From Dialister pneumosintes (GTDB lineage: Bacteria > Bacillota > Negativicutes > Veillonellales > Dialisteraceae): 64,000 nt of DNA. The stretch lies in NCBI RefSeq assembly GCF_001717505.1, contig NZ_CP017037.1:721001-785000 (forward strand), given 5' to 3'. Numbering within the stretch: the first letter of the stretch is position 1; the number at the start of each line of letters is the position of its first letter. A model generated the notes under the pieces. It did not search any database and was not told the origin of the DNA. It saw nothing but the letters and a program-made list of their open reading frames with translations. Positions 18,687-26,596 of the stretch are shown piece by piece. The translations under genes were made by a program, and so were the position numbers.

Positions 18687-19043
18687 TTATTCTTGAACAG
18701 GGAATGGAGGGCATCCCATTTCTTTCCCGCCAATAATATGCGCATGGAAATGGAATACGGTTTGACCGGATTGTTCTCCTGTGTTCATAACTAAACGAAA
18801 TCCGGACTCTTCTAATCCTTCTTGTTCAGCAATCTTTTTTACAATCAAGAAAAAGTTTGAAAAATATGTAGAGGTTTCTTCTGTAAAATCTAATATATTT
18901 TTTACATGTATTTTAGGAATTAATAAAACATGTATCGGTGCACAAGGCGAAATATCACGGAAAGCAAACCAATGTTCATCTTCATATACTTTTGTACTTG
19001 GAATTTCTCCTGCTATAATTTTGCAAAATAAACAATCTTTCAT
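18687..19043 (-). CDS. HIT family nucleotide hydrolase/transferase
   Basis: A histidine-triad protein (HinT-like purine nucleoside phosphoramidase class) of 118 aa. The N-terminal CLFCKIIAGEIPS has a zinc-type CxxC. The C-terminal triad is HFHAHIIGG. I start at ATG 19043 (MKDCLFC) with AGGAG spaced correctly; a GTG 9 bp upstream lies too close to that site. It is probably monocistronic, with about 140 bp to rpsU downstream in which I see no clear terminator. Confidence 0.93.
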   Translation of the reverse strand: MKDCLFCKIIAGEIPSTKVYEDEHWFAFRDISPCAPIHVLLIPKIHVKNILDFTEETSTYFSNFFLIVKKIAEQEGLEESGFRLVMNTGEQSGQTVFHFHAHIIGGKEMGCPPFPVQE

Positions 19044-19177
19044 TGTAACCACTCCTTTACACTCCTATTAAAATACATTATTTCATTAAAATTATAACAT
19101 AGAATGATTTAGTATCCCTCATATAGACGAGTATTCCTCCCTAAATAAAATCTTCTTCTCCTAAAACTTACCATAAT

Positions 19178-19210
19178 AAAAGTACGTAAAGAGTAACTTT
19201 ACGTACTTTA
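19178..19210 (-). terminator. Rho-independent terminator of the pnp-dut-NUDIX cluster
   Basis: A perfect 13-bp stem AAAGTACGTAAAG / CTTTACGTACTTT with a 5-nt loop, directly after the NUDIX stop codon. Confidence 0.8.
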
Positions 19211-19216
19211 TAAATT

Positions 19217-19744
19217 TCATAAATGCTCCTTGGCTAAGGTAAAAGCAGCTAAGGTTTTAGCATCTGTAATTTGTCCTTGTTTAATCAATTTCCATATCTC
19301 TTCTAAAGGAATGGAAACTACATTGAGAAATTCGCCTTCATCCAAATGCTGTTTTGTTTTCACAAGATTTTTAGCTATATACAAATGAATTAACTCATTA
19401 CAGAATCCCGGTGAAGTATAGACAGCTCCTATAGGAATTAAATCTCCAATATAACCGGTTTCTTCTTCTAACTCTCTTTTTGCACAAGCATCCGCCTCTT
19501 CACCGAAATCAACTTTTCCGGCAGGCAATTCTAATAATACTTGTTCAATAGCATACCGATATTGTTCTACAAACAATACTTGCCTATCAGCAGTAACAGG
19601 GATAATTGCACATGCATCTTGATGAAGAACCACTTCTCTTTGTGCCAACTTTCCTGCAAGCTGAACCTCATCCAAATAAACTTGAACAAGATGCCCGTTA
19701 AACACGCTTTTTCGATGAATTCGTTTTTCCTTCTCAATGCTCAT
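19217..19744 (-). CDS. NUDIX hydrolase, ADP-ribose pyrophosphatase type
   Basis: Hydrolyses nucleoside diphosphate-X compounds, most likely ADP-ribose, by similarity to NudF/YqkG. The NUDIX box GKVDFGEEADACAKRELEEETGY matches GX5EX7REUXEEXGU. The typical N-terminus KRIHRKSVFNGHLVQVYLDEV precedes it. I start at ATG 19744 (175 aa) behind AGGAG; the longer frame runs 19 codons into dut and is unlikely. Its start lies 1 bp beyond the dut stop. Confidence 0.9.
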   Translation of the reverse strand: MSIEKEKRIHRKSVFNGHLVQVYLDEVQLAGKLAQREVVLHQDACAIIPVTADRQVLFVEQYRYAIEQVLLELPAGKVDFGEEADACAKRELEEETGYIGDLIPIGAVYTSPGFCNELIHLYIAKNLVKTKQHLDEGEFLNVVSIPLEEIWKLIKQGQITDAKTLAAFTLAKEHL

Positions 19745-19745
19745 A

Positions 19746-20195
19746 TTAAACTCCTGTGCTACCGATTCCGCCCTCACGTACTCCGGTTGCACTATCATCA
19801 TCTGCTTTTAGATATTTTACAAAAATTCCTTGTGCAATACGATCCCCGACATGTATTTTAAAAGCCTTATCAGTGGAGTTATATAGTGCTACCATGATAT
19901 GTCCTTCATTATCAGGATTATTATAGTAATCAGAATCAATAATACCGGTACTATTAGCAAGCATTATTCCATGTTTAATCCCCATACTGGAACGAATATG
20001 AATAGCCAGATATTCATCACTGTTCATATACGCTTTAAGCCCGGTAGGTACAATAGTTACCTGCTTAGCCGGTACTTCTATATCGACAGCACTTTCAATA
20101 TCATAACCTGCACTTTTAGCAGTTTTACGTTCCGGTAAACAAACATTCTTATCTTCAAAAGAGGATATTATTTCAAACCCACGTTGCTTACTCAT
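19746..20195 (-). CDS. dut: Deoxyuridine 5'-triphosphate nucleotidohydrolase
   Basis: A trimeric dUTPase that hydrolyses dUTP to dUMP and keeps uracil out of DNA. Motifs in order: [12 protein letters not shown] (motif 1), [12 protein letters not shown] (motif 2), [16 protein letters not shown] (motif 3), [12 protein letters not shown] (motif 4) and the flexible Gly-rich motif 5 [10 protein letters not shown] at the C-terminus. 149 aa. Its start overlaps the pnp stop by 4 bp. Confidence 0.95.
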   Translation of the reverse strand: MSKQRGFEIISSFEDKNVCLPERKTAKSAGYDIESAVDIEVPAKQVTIVPTGLKAYMNSDEYLAIHIRSSMGIKHGIMLANSTGIIDSDYYNNPDNEGHIMVALYNSTDKAFKIHVGDRIAQGIFVKYLKADDDSATGVREGGIGSTGV

Positions 20196-22282
20196 TTTTT
20201 ATTCTTCTCCACAAGCAATACTTTTCTAGAAAGATTAATACGTCCTTTATCATCAATTTCTACAACCTTAACCATAATTTCATCGCCTTCATGAACCACA
20301 TCTTCCGGCTTTTCTACACGTTGCATAGCAAGTTGCGATACATGAACAAGACCTTCTTTACCAGGAAGAATTTCAACAAATGCCCCAAACTTCATCAAGC
20401 GTGTTACCTTACCAAGATAAGTTTCTCCAACGGCAACCTCACGAGTAAGGTCTTCTACAATTTTCTTCGCCTTATTAGCCGCCGCTTCGTCCGTTGATGC
20501 GATATATACACGACCGTCTTCTTCAATATCAATAGTAACACCGGTATCCGCAATAATCTTATTGATAACCTTGCCTCCGGTACCTATAACATCACGAATC
20601 TTATCTACCGGAATAGATAAGGTAATAATCTTCGGTGCATAATCAGATAAATGTGCAGAAGGTGTAGTAATACATTCTGCCATCTTCCCAAGAATAAACA
20701 TACGTCCTTTTTTCGCTTGTTCTAAAGCAGATATAAGAATTTCTCTGGAAAGTCCATGAATTTTAATATCCATCTGAATAGCAGTAACACCGGTTGCTGT
20801 ACCTGCCACTTTGAAATCCATATCTCCAAGAGCATCTTCCATTCCCTGAATATCGGTTAAAATGGTAAAATGCTCCCCATCTTTAACCAAGCCCATAGCA
20901 ATACCTGCTACCGGTGCTTTAATGGGAACGCCTGCATTCATCAAAGATAACGTACTTCCACATACAGATGCCTGTGAAGAAGACCCGTTAGATTCCAAAA
21001 TCTCAGAAACAACACGAATAGCATAAGGGAATTCTTCTACAGAAGGAATTACCGGTATAAGAGCTCTTTCTGCTAAAGCACCATGTCCAATCTCTCTACG
21101 CCCCGGTCCTCTGGATCCTCTAGCTTCCCCTACACTATATCCGGGGAAATTGTATTGATGTATGTATCTTTTTTCTTCAACTAAAGTTAAATCATCAATA
21201 ATTTGAGTTTCAGACATAGGAGCTAAAGTAGTAATCGTCAACGCCTGTGTCTGTCCACGTGTGAATAGAGCAGAACCGTGTGTACGTGATAAAAGACCTA
21301 CTTCACAAGTAATTGGACGAATTTCATCCAATGCTCGTCCATCCGGACGAATCTTATCCACGGAAATCATATGGCGAACAATTTCCTTCGTTAACTGATC
21401 TAAACAAGTAATAACATCTTTTTCATTTTCCGGGTAAATTTCCTTGAAATGTTCTTCTGCTGCTTTCTTTACTTCAGCCATATGTGCTTCACGAGTAAGT
21501 TTATCCGGATTGAATATAGCCTCTTTTAAACGTACTTCCGCATAATTACGAATAGCAGTTTCAATGTCTTTCGGTATTTCAGGGAATTCCATAATCAACT
21601 TAGGCTTCCCTACTTCTGCAATAATCGTTTTCTGGAAAGCAATTAATTTTTTAATAGTTTCATGACCAAACATAATAGCATCCAGAATCTTATCTTCCGG
21701 TACTTCTTCCGCTCCGCCTTCTACCATAAGAATCGCATTTTCAGAACCGGCAACGGTTACATTTAAGGTAGAATGTGTCAACTGTTCTTGTGTCGGATTA
21801 ATGACATATTGACCATTTATACAACCGACACGCACACCTGCAATAGGCCCTTCCCATGGAGTATCAGAAATTGCAAGAGAAATAGATGCACCTAACATAC
21901 CGCACAATTCAGGAGCATTATCATAATCTACAGATAATACAGTAGAAACTACATGTACATCATGACGACATCTTTTATCAAATAAAGGACGAATAGGACG
22001 ATCAATAAGTCTTGCATTCAAAATAGCAGAATTCCCCGGACGCCCTTCTCTACGTAAAAATCCGCCCGGCATTTTCCCTACCGCATACATTTTTTCTTCA
22101 TAATCAACCGTTAAAGGGAAAAAATCAGTTCCTTCCCTTGCTTCTTTACTCATGGTAGATGCTACTAATACAGCAGTGTCTCCATATTTTATTAATACAG
22201 AACCACTTGCTTGCTTTGCCATTTTACCGGTTTCTACAATTAACTTACGGCCGGCAAGCTCCATTTCAAAACTTCTGAACAT
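20192..22282 (-). CDS. pnp: Polynucleotide phosphorylase
   Basis: A phosphorolytic 3'-5' exoribonuclease of the RNA degradosome. The complete 696-aa architecture is present: two RNase PH domains ([45 protein letters not shown]), a KH domain ([19 protein letters not shown]) and a C-terminal S1 domain ([23 protein letters not shown]). The gene overlaps dut. The rpsO-pnp pairing common in bacteria is interrupted here by the dehydrogenase gene. Confidence 0.97.
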   Translation of the reverse strand: MFRSFEMELAGRKLIVETGKMAKQASGSVLIKYGDTAVLVASTMSKEAREGTDFFPLTVDYEEKMYAVGKMPGGFLRREGRPGNSAILNARLIDRPIRPLFDKRCRHDVHVVSTVLSVDYDNAPELCGMLGASISLAISDTPWEGPIAGVRVGCINGQYVINPTQEQLTHSTLNVTVAGSENAILMVEGGAEEVPEDKILDAIMFGHETIKKLIAFQKTIIAEVGKPKLIMEFPEIPKDIETAIRNYAEVRLKEAIFNPDKLTREAHMAEVKKAAEEHFKEIYPENEKDVITCLDQLTKEIVRHMISVDKIRPDGRALDEIRPITCEVGLLSRTHGSALFTRGQTQALTITTLAPMSETQIIDDLTLVEEKRYIHQYNFPGYSVGEARGSRGPGRREIGHGALAERALIPVIPSVEEFPYAIRVVSEILESNGSSSQASVCGSTLSLMNAGVPIKAPVAGIAMGLVKDGEHFTILTDIQGMEDALGDMDFKVAGTATGVTAIQMDIKIHGLSREILISALEQAKKGRMFILGKMAECITTPSAHLSDYAPKIITLSIPVDKIRDVIGTGGKVINKIIADTGVTIDIEEDGRVYIASTDEAAANKAKKIVEDLTREVAVGETYLGKVTRLMKFGAFVEILPGKEGLVHVSQLAMQRVEKPEDVVHEGDEIMVKVVEIDDKGRINLSRKVLLVEKNKK

Positions 22283-22370
22283 TCCCTGTTCCTCCTATAA
22301 TCATCAACTATTATTGTATTTCCTTATTATATAATATTTGATTTGTTTTTTACAGATATCGATATAAAAC

Positions 22371-23312
22371 TTACGCTTTCATAAGTTGATGAGCTATTGT
22401 AATTCCATCTTTAATTTTTTTACAACTGGATGCAAAAAGTTTTTGTTCTTCTTCCGTAAGTTGAAGTTCAATAACCTTTTCAATTCCATCTTTTCCAATA
22501 ACAACAGGAACTCCTGCACAAACATCACTTTCTCCATATTCACCATGCAATGGAACACTCAACACAAAAATTTTCTTTTCATCCGCAAATATGGATTTTG
22601 CAATGGAAGCGGTAACTGCGCCTATTCCATATTCTGTACAGCCTTTCCCTTTATATATTTTTCTTGCGGTATTCATAACTTGTTCTACCACATCTTCACG
22701 ATTAAGAGAAATTCCCCATTGTTTTTCTATAGCATCTAAAGGTTGTCCCATAAATTGAATGTGTGACCAAGGAATCATTTGGCTATCCCCATGTTCTCCC
22801 ATAACGATAGCATCAAAAGAATTGTGTTCTAACCCGGTAGCGGTAGAAAGATAGGAGGAAAGTCTGGCAGAATCAAGACTTGTTCCTGTACCAAATACTC
22901 GGCCTTTACCCAACTTACCATTTTCAACAACCAATTGTGTAATGACATCGCAAGGATTCGCCACATTGATAAAAATTCCTTTAAATCCGCTATCCTGTAC
23001 TTTTTTAATACAAGATAATATTAAGCGTGCAGTAAAAATGAGTTCATCATCTCTACTAGCAGCACTCATACTTGCTTTTCCTGCCGTATTAATTAATACG
23101 CCACAATCACCTAATTCCGCATAAGTTGCTTGTTCAAAACGCACTTTCCCCGGCATATATTTTGTCGCATCATTTAAATCTTGTACTTGACTACGAACTA
23201 CCTCTTCGTTAATATCACATATTTTAATAACATCTGCTGCATGCAGCAATCCGGCTGCATATGCAATATGTGAACCTACATGACCTGCACCAATAATTCC
23301 TAATACCCTCAT
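22371..23312 (-). CDS. LDH/MDH-family 2-hydroxyacid dehydrogenase
   Basis: An NAD-dependent L-lactate/malate-type dehydrogenase (313 aa). The nucleotide-binding motif is GIIGAGHVGSHIAYAAG and the catalytic centre includes GTGTSLDSARLS (Asp, Arg) and MGEHGDSQM (His). The substrate-specificity loop reads TAGKASMSAASRDD instead of the LDH pattern with Gln and PGxxR, so lactate as substrate is not assured. It may be a 2-hydroxyisocaproate-type enzyme. It lies between rpsO and pnp, with the rpsO terminator upstream. Confidence 0.82.
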   Translation of the reverse strand: MRVLGIIGAGHVGSHIAYAAGLLHAADVIKICDINEEVVRSQVQDLNDATKYMPGKVRFEQATYAELGDCGVLINTAGKASMSAASRDDELIFTARLILSCIKKVQDSGFKGIFINVANPCDVITQLVVENGKLGKGRVFGTGTSLDSARLSSYLSTATGLEHNSFDAIVMGEHGDSQMIPWSHIQFMGQPLDAIEKQWGISLNREDVVEQVMNTARKIYKGKGCTEYGIGAVTASIAKSIFADEKKIFVLSVPLHGEYGESDVCAGVPVVIGKDGIEKVIELQLTEEEQKLFASSCKKIKDGITIAHQLMKA

Positions 23313-23357
23313 CCCTATCTCCTCTCTACTGTTTTTTATTATTTATAACACATATAA

Positions 23358-23384
23358 AAAGCAGCGGAAAAAATCCGCTGCTTT
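23358..23384 (-). terminator. Rho-independent terminator of rpsO
   Basis: A perfect 11-bp stem AAAGCAGCGGA / TCCGCTGCTTT with a 5-nt loop, followed by TTTATATG on the minus strand. Confidence 0.85.
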
Positions 23385-23391
23385 ATTGATA

Positions 23392-23661
23392 TTACTTGAT
23401 ACGAAGTCCGAGCTTTTCACCAAGAGTTCTGTAACGGTTAATATCCTTCTTACGAAGATATTCAAGAAGGCGTCTACGTTGACCAACCAATTTTAAAAGA
23501 CCACGACGAGAGTGATGATCCTTCTTGTGGGACTTCAAGTGTTCAGTAAGAAGTGCTACTCTTTCAGAAAGCATAGCAATCTGTACTTCGGGAGATCCTG
23601 TATCCCCTTCATGTACTGCATATTTAGCAATAATTTCTTTTTTCTGTTCTACTGTTAACAT
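23392..23661 (-). CDS. rpsO: 30S ribosomal protein S15
   Basis: Primary 16S rRNA-binding protein of the platform, 89 aa. Signatures: [36 protein letters not shown], and [24 protein letters not shown] ribosome-binding site. It has its own promoter, a leader of about 80 nt, and its own terminator. Confidence 0.98.
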   Translation of the reverse strand: MLTVEQKKEIIAKYAVHEGDTGSPEVQIAMLSERVALLTEHLKSHKKDHHSRRGLLKLVGQRRRLLEYLRKKDINRYRTLGEKLGLRIK

Positions 23662-23744
23662 AATTTCCTCCTAAATAAATAAAATTGCCATATCTGGGTT
23701 AACGTTGGAGAATCGTATAACTCAGGTACGGTTCAACTCTATTG

Positions 23745-23773
23745 ATTATACCTGTCTTCTCATTCTTTTTCAA
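23745..23773 (-). promoter_or_regulatory. rpsO promoter
   Basis: Minus strand: TTGAAA at 23768-23773, 17-bp spacer, TATAAT at 23745-23750. The leader of about 80 nt contains imperfect inverted repeats (GTTG...CAAC and CGTA...TACG) that might form an S15-responsive structure; that part is a guess. Confidence 0.75.
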
Positions 23774-23832
23774 GTTATTTTATAAAAATAACCCTTAGTT
23801 GCCATTTTATAAAAATTTTTTCACCAAAGCAA

Positions 23833-23857
23833 AAACACACCCTACGTAGGTGTGTTT
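23833..23857 (-). terminator. Rho-independent terminator of rpmF
   Basis: Stem AAACACACC / GGTGTGTTT around a TACGTA-containing loop, followed on the minus strand by TTTTTGC. Confidence 0.8.
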
Positions 23858-23868
23858 CTCATTCATCA

Positions 23869-24054
23869 TTATTCTGCTGCATTAGCTGCCACAACGGACT
23901 TTCCTTTGTAGAAACCGCATTCTGGACAAACTCTATGAGGCTTAATTAATGTATGACACTGTGGACATTCCACCAATCCTGGAATTGTCAATTTCCAATT
24001 AGCACGTCTCTTATCACGGCGAGACTTGGAATGTTTTCTCTTTGGACTTGGCAT
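23869..24054 (-). CDS. rpmF: 50S ribosomal protein L32, zinc-binding form
   Basis: A 61-aa ribosomal protein. The N-terminus MPSPKRKHSKSRRDKRRANW is diagnostic. The CPQC...CPEC pairs mark the zinc-ribbon (C+) form of L32. A GGGGGT-type ribosome-binding site lies upstream. It has its own promoter and terminator; no yceD/DUF177 gene precedes it. Confidence 0.97.
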   Translation of the reverse strand: MPSPKRKHSKSRRDKRRANWKLTIPGLVECPQCHTLIKPHRVCPECGFYKGKSVVAANAAE

Positions 24055-24148
24055 TTCGGCACCCCCTTATCATTCGGACGACTCCGCTATTTTCGTTTTA
24101 CGATTCACAAACCGTTTTCATTGCATGATGAAAATATTCAACTTCAAT

Positions 24149-24177
24149 ATTATACGAAGTGCCGATTCTTTTGTCAA
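24149..24177 (-). promoter_or_regulatory. rpmF promoter
   Basis: Minus strand: consensus TTGACA at 24172-24177, 17-bp spacer, consensus TATAAT at 24149-24154. The -35 box lies just after the stop codon of the padR-type gene. Confidence 0.85.
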
Positions 24178-24187
24178 CATAATATGT

Positions 24188-24595
24188 TTATTTACTGAAT
24201 GCATCACGTACTGCAGTTATGAATTTTTCAAAACGTTCAACCCATTCTAATACTTTATCCTTCATGTACGGATAAGCTTCACGACCTGTATCCATAATTT
24301 GATAAATTCGTTTGCTTCTCTTATCCGGGCTGTCCCACTGACTCTTTACGAAACCTCGTTCTTCCATAAGACGTAACACCGGATATAGCTCATTTGGATT
24401 CGGCTTATAAATCTTTTTAGTTCTTGCGTGAATATCTTTTTCTAATTTATTACCATAGCTATCTGACTCTAAAAGAAGTTCCAATATAAAAGTTGCTGTC
24501 AACAATCTCTTCCATTGGTTTTTAGTCACTAGCTCATCAATATGCTGCTTCCAATACTCTTCTCCTACATATAGAGAATCTTTTGTATTTTGCAT
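24188..24595 (-). CDS. PadR family transcriptional regulator
   Basis: A 135-aa winged-helix regulator. The PadR core is LTATFILELLLESDSYGNKLEKDI, then NELYPVLRLMEERGFVKS and KRSKRIYQIMDTGRE. The N-terminal extension of about 25 residues is not typical. It has no transporter partner next door, the common PadR target, so its regulon cannot be inferred. A palindrome 37 bp upstream of the start may be its operator. Confidence 0.88.
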   Translation of the reverse strand: MQNTKDSLYVGEEYWKQHIDELVTKNQWKRLLTATFILELLLESDSYGNKLEKDIHARTKKIYKPNPNELYPVLRLMEERGFVKSQWDSPDKRSKRIYQIMDTGREAYPYMKDKVLEWVERFEKFITAVRDAFSK

Positions 24596-24631
24596 GTTAT
24601 ACCACCTTTGCGTATAAGTTCAAATGTTAAA

Positions 24632-24651
24632 TTACATAATAATCTATGTAA
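24632..24651. promoter_or_regulatory. Candidate PadR operator palindrome
   Basis: TTACATA-N6-TATGTAA is a 7-bp inverted repeat between the padR-like start and the uvrC 3' end. Its position suggests autoregulation. Confidence 0.45.
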
Positions 24652-24712
24652 ATATGTGTGTTTATTATATATTTTTTATTTACTTATTACAAGGGTATAT
24701 TACTATATTGAT

Positions 24713-26596
24713 TCATATATGAGACTTTTTATCATCCTTCCTATCATTTCGTTCTGTTTCATATATAATCATCTGCTTTTTATCTTTTCTCAACCTAAAA
24801 AAATTATATATATTTTCTGCTACTTTTCTATTCATTCCTTGTACTTGTAACAGCTCATCGATGCTTGCTTTTTTCATATCATCCAAAGAACGAAAAGCTC
24901 TCCATAAAGCCTTTCTACGAACAGGCCCTATCCCTTCTATATGTTCTAAAATAGAACCGGTATTCCTCTTTCGCATCCAATTTCGATGATAAGAAATAAC
25001 AAAGCGATGTGCCTCATCTCGAATATGTTGAAGGAGCTGCAATGCCGGTTCATGTACATCAAGTAAAATAGGAGTATCGCTTTCTTCTATATAAATCTCT
25101 TCCATACGTTTTGCCAATCCGATAACAGGAGCATCCACCCCACAACCACGAATAACCGGTAATGCAGCATTCATTTGCCCCAATCCACCATCTAATACAA
25201 TAAGATCCGGCATAGTCCATGATTTTTCTTTCCCATAGCGACGTTGCATGACTTCTGCCATCGACTTAAAATCGTCCGGTTTTCCTTGTGTGATTTGCAA
25301 CTTAAATTTTCGATATTCTCTTTTAGCAGGACGTCCGTGCTCAAATACAACCATAGAACCGGTAGTCTCTGCTCCTTGATTGTGTGATATATCAAAACAC
25401 TCCATCCGTTCCGGCAATCTTGGTAAAGAAAGAAGTTTTTGTAATTTTTTCAAAGCTCCTTGCTCTCTCGCATCTTGATAAGTCCACTGTAATTTCTTAT
25501 CTTTTATATACTTTTCTGCATTTTCTTGTGCCATATCTTTAATCCGTCGTTTAAATCCTCGCTCCGGCACCACAATGGATACCTGACTTCCTCGTTTTCC
25601 TGAAATCCAGTTTTCTAATAAATCCGCATCTAGCGGTAAAAAAGGAACTAATATACTTTTAGGGATTTGCAAAGAATTTCCGCCATAAAAATCTTTGATA
25701 AAAGCAGAAATAATAGTTTCATTACTTTCAGACTGACTTTCCGGAATATTAAAATTCTCTTTACCAATCATTTTCCCATAACGCACATAAAAAATCTCAA
25801 TACCGGCGTGTTCACCATCACGTGCCAATCCAATAACATCAAATTCGCCTTCTTTAGCAACAATATTTTGTTTTTGCTGAATACTTTTAACAGCTACTAA
25901 TTGATCACGTAATAAAGCCGCCTTTTCATAAGCCATATCTGCCGAAGCTACTAACATTTCTTTTTCTAAATCTTGTATTAAAGAAGTATTCTTACCTTCA
26001 AAAATATCACAAATTGCTTCTACATCTGCCATATATTGTTCATGAGAAACCTTATTACAACAAGGAGCTGTACAAAGCCCCAGATGATATTGAAGACAAG
26101 GCCTGTCCACTTTCATAGAGCGACATGTCCTTATAGGAAATCGACGTTCTATGAAACGAAGTGCTTTACGCAAACCTCCTACATCGGTAAAAGGACCATA
26201 ATAAGTAGCCGCATCATTTCTACGTACATTGCGAGTAACAAAGATACGAGGCCATTTTTCATGAGTTATTTTTACATAAGGATATGTTTTATCATCTCGA
26301 AGGGAGATATTGTACTTAGGATGCAATTCTTTTATAAGATTGCATTCAAGAATTAATGCTTCCATTTCGGTTTTCGTCATCGTAATATCCAAATCATCCG
26401 CATGACGAAGCATGGCAGCGACCTTAGGAGACCTGTTCTTATCGACTCTTATATAAGAACGAACACGATTTCTCAGATTGACTGCTTTCCCTACATAAAT
26501 GACTTTACCGTTTTTATCAATCCATCGATATACGCCGGGAGTAGTCGGTAACGTTTCTACCTTCGCACGTATTTTGTCATTTACATCCATCTCCAT
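24713..26596 (-). CDS. uvrC: UvrABC excinuclease subunit C
   Basis: Makes both incisions in nucleotide excision repair. The N-terminal GIY-YIG domain is TPGVYRWIDKNGKVIYVGKA. A UVR motif (DLEKEMLVASADMAYEKAALLRDQL) follows. The C-terminal RNase H-like and HhH region contains ECFDISHNQGAETTGSMVVFE and IEGIGPVRRKALWRAF. The start is one of several in-frame ATGs at 26590-26602; I use 26596 (627 aa) for its spacing from GGAGAG. It overlaps the uvrA 3' end by about 20 bp. Last of the uvrB-uvrA-uvrC cluster. Confidence 0.95.
   Translation of the reverse strand: MEMDVNDKIRAKVETLPTTPGVYRWIDKNGKVIYVGKAVNLRNRVRSYIRVDKNRSPKVAAMLRHADDLDITMTKTEMEALILECNLIKELHPKYNISLRDDKTYPYVKITHEKWPRIFVTRNVRRNDAATYYGPFTDVGGLRKALRFIERRFPIRTCRSMKVDRPCLQYHLGLCTAPCCNKVSHEQYMADVEAICDIFEGKNTSLIQDLEKEMLVASADMAYEKAALLRDQLVAVKSIQQKQNIVAKEGEFDVIGLARDGEHAGIEIFYVRYGKMIGKENFNIPESQSESNETIISAFIKDFYGGNSLQIPKSILVPFLPLDADLLENWISGKRGSQVSIVVPERGFKRRIKDMAQENAEKYIKDKKLQWTYQDAREQGALKKLQKLLSLPRLPERMECFDISHNQGAETTGSMVVFEHGRPAKREYRKFKLQITQGKPDDFKSMAEVMQRRYGKEKSWTMPDLIVLDGGLGQMNAALPVIRGCGVDAPVIGLAKRMEEIYIEESDTPILLDVHEPALQLLQHIRDEAHRFVISYHRNWMRKRNTGSILEHIEGIGPVRRKALWRAFRSLDDMKKASIDELLQVQGMNRKVAENIYNFFRLRKDKKQMIIYETERNDRKDDKKSHI

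Noticed and set aside
18548-18745. Minus-strand ORF of 65 codons between rpsU and the HIT gene
   Set aside because: It overlaps the end of the HIT gene and runs through A/T-rich intergenic DNA; no ribosome-binding site.
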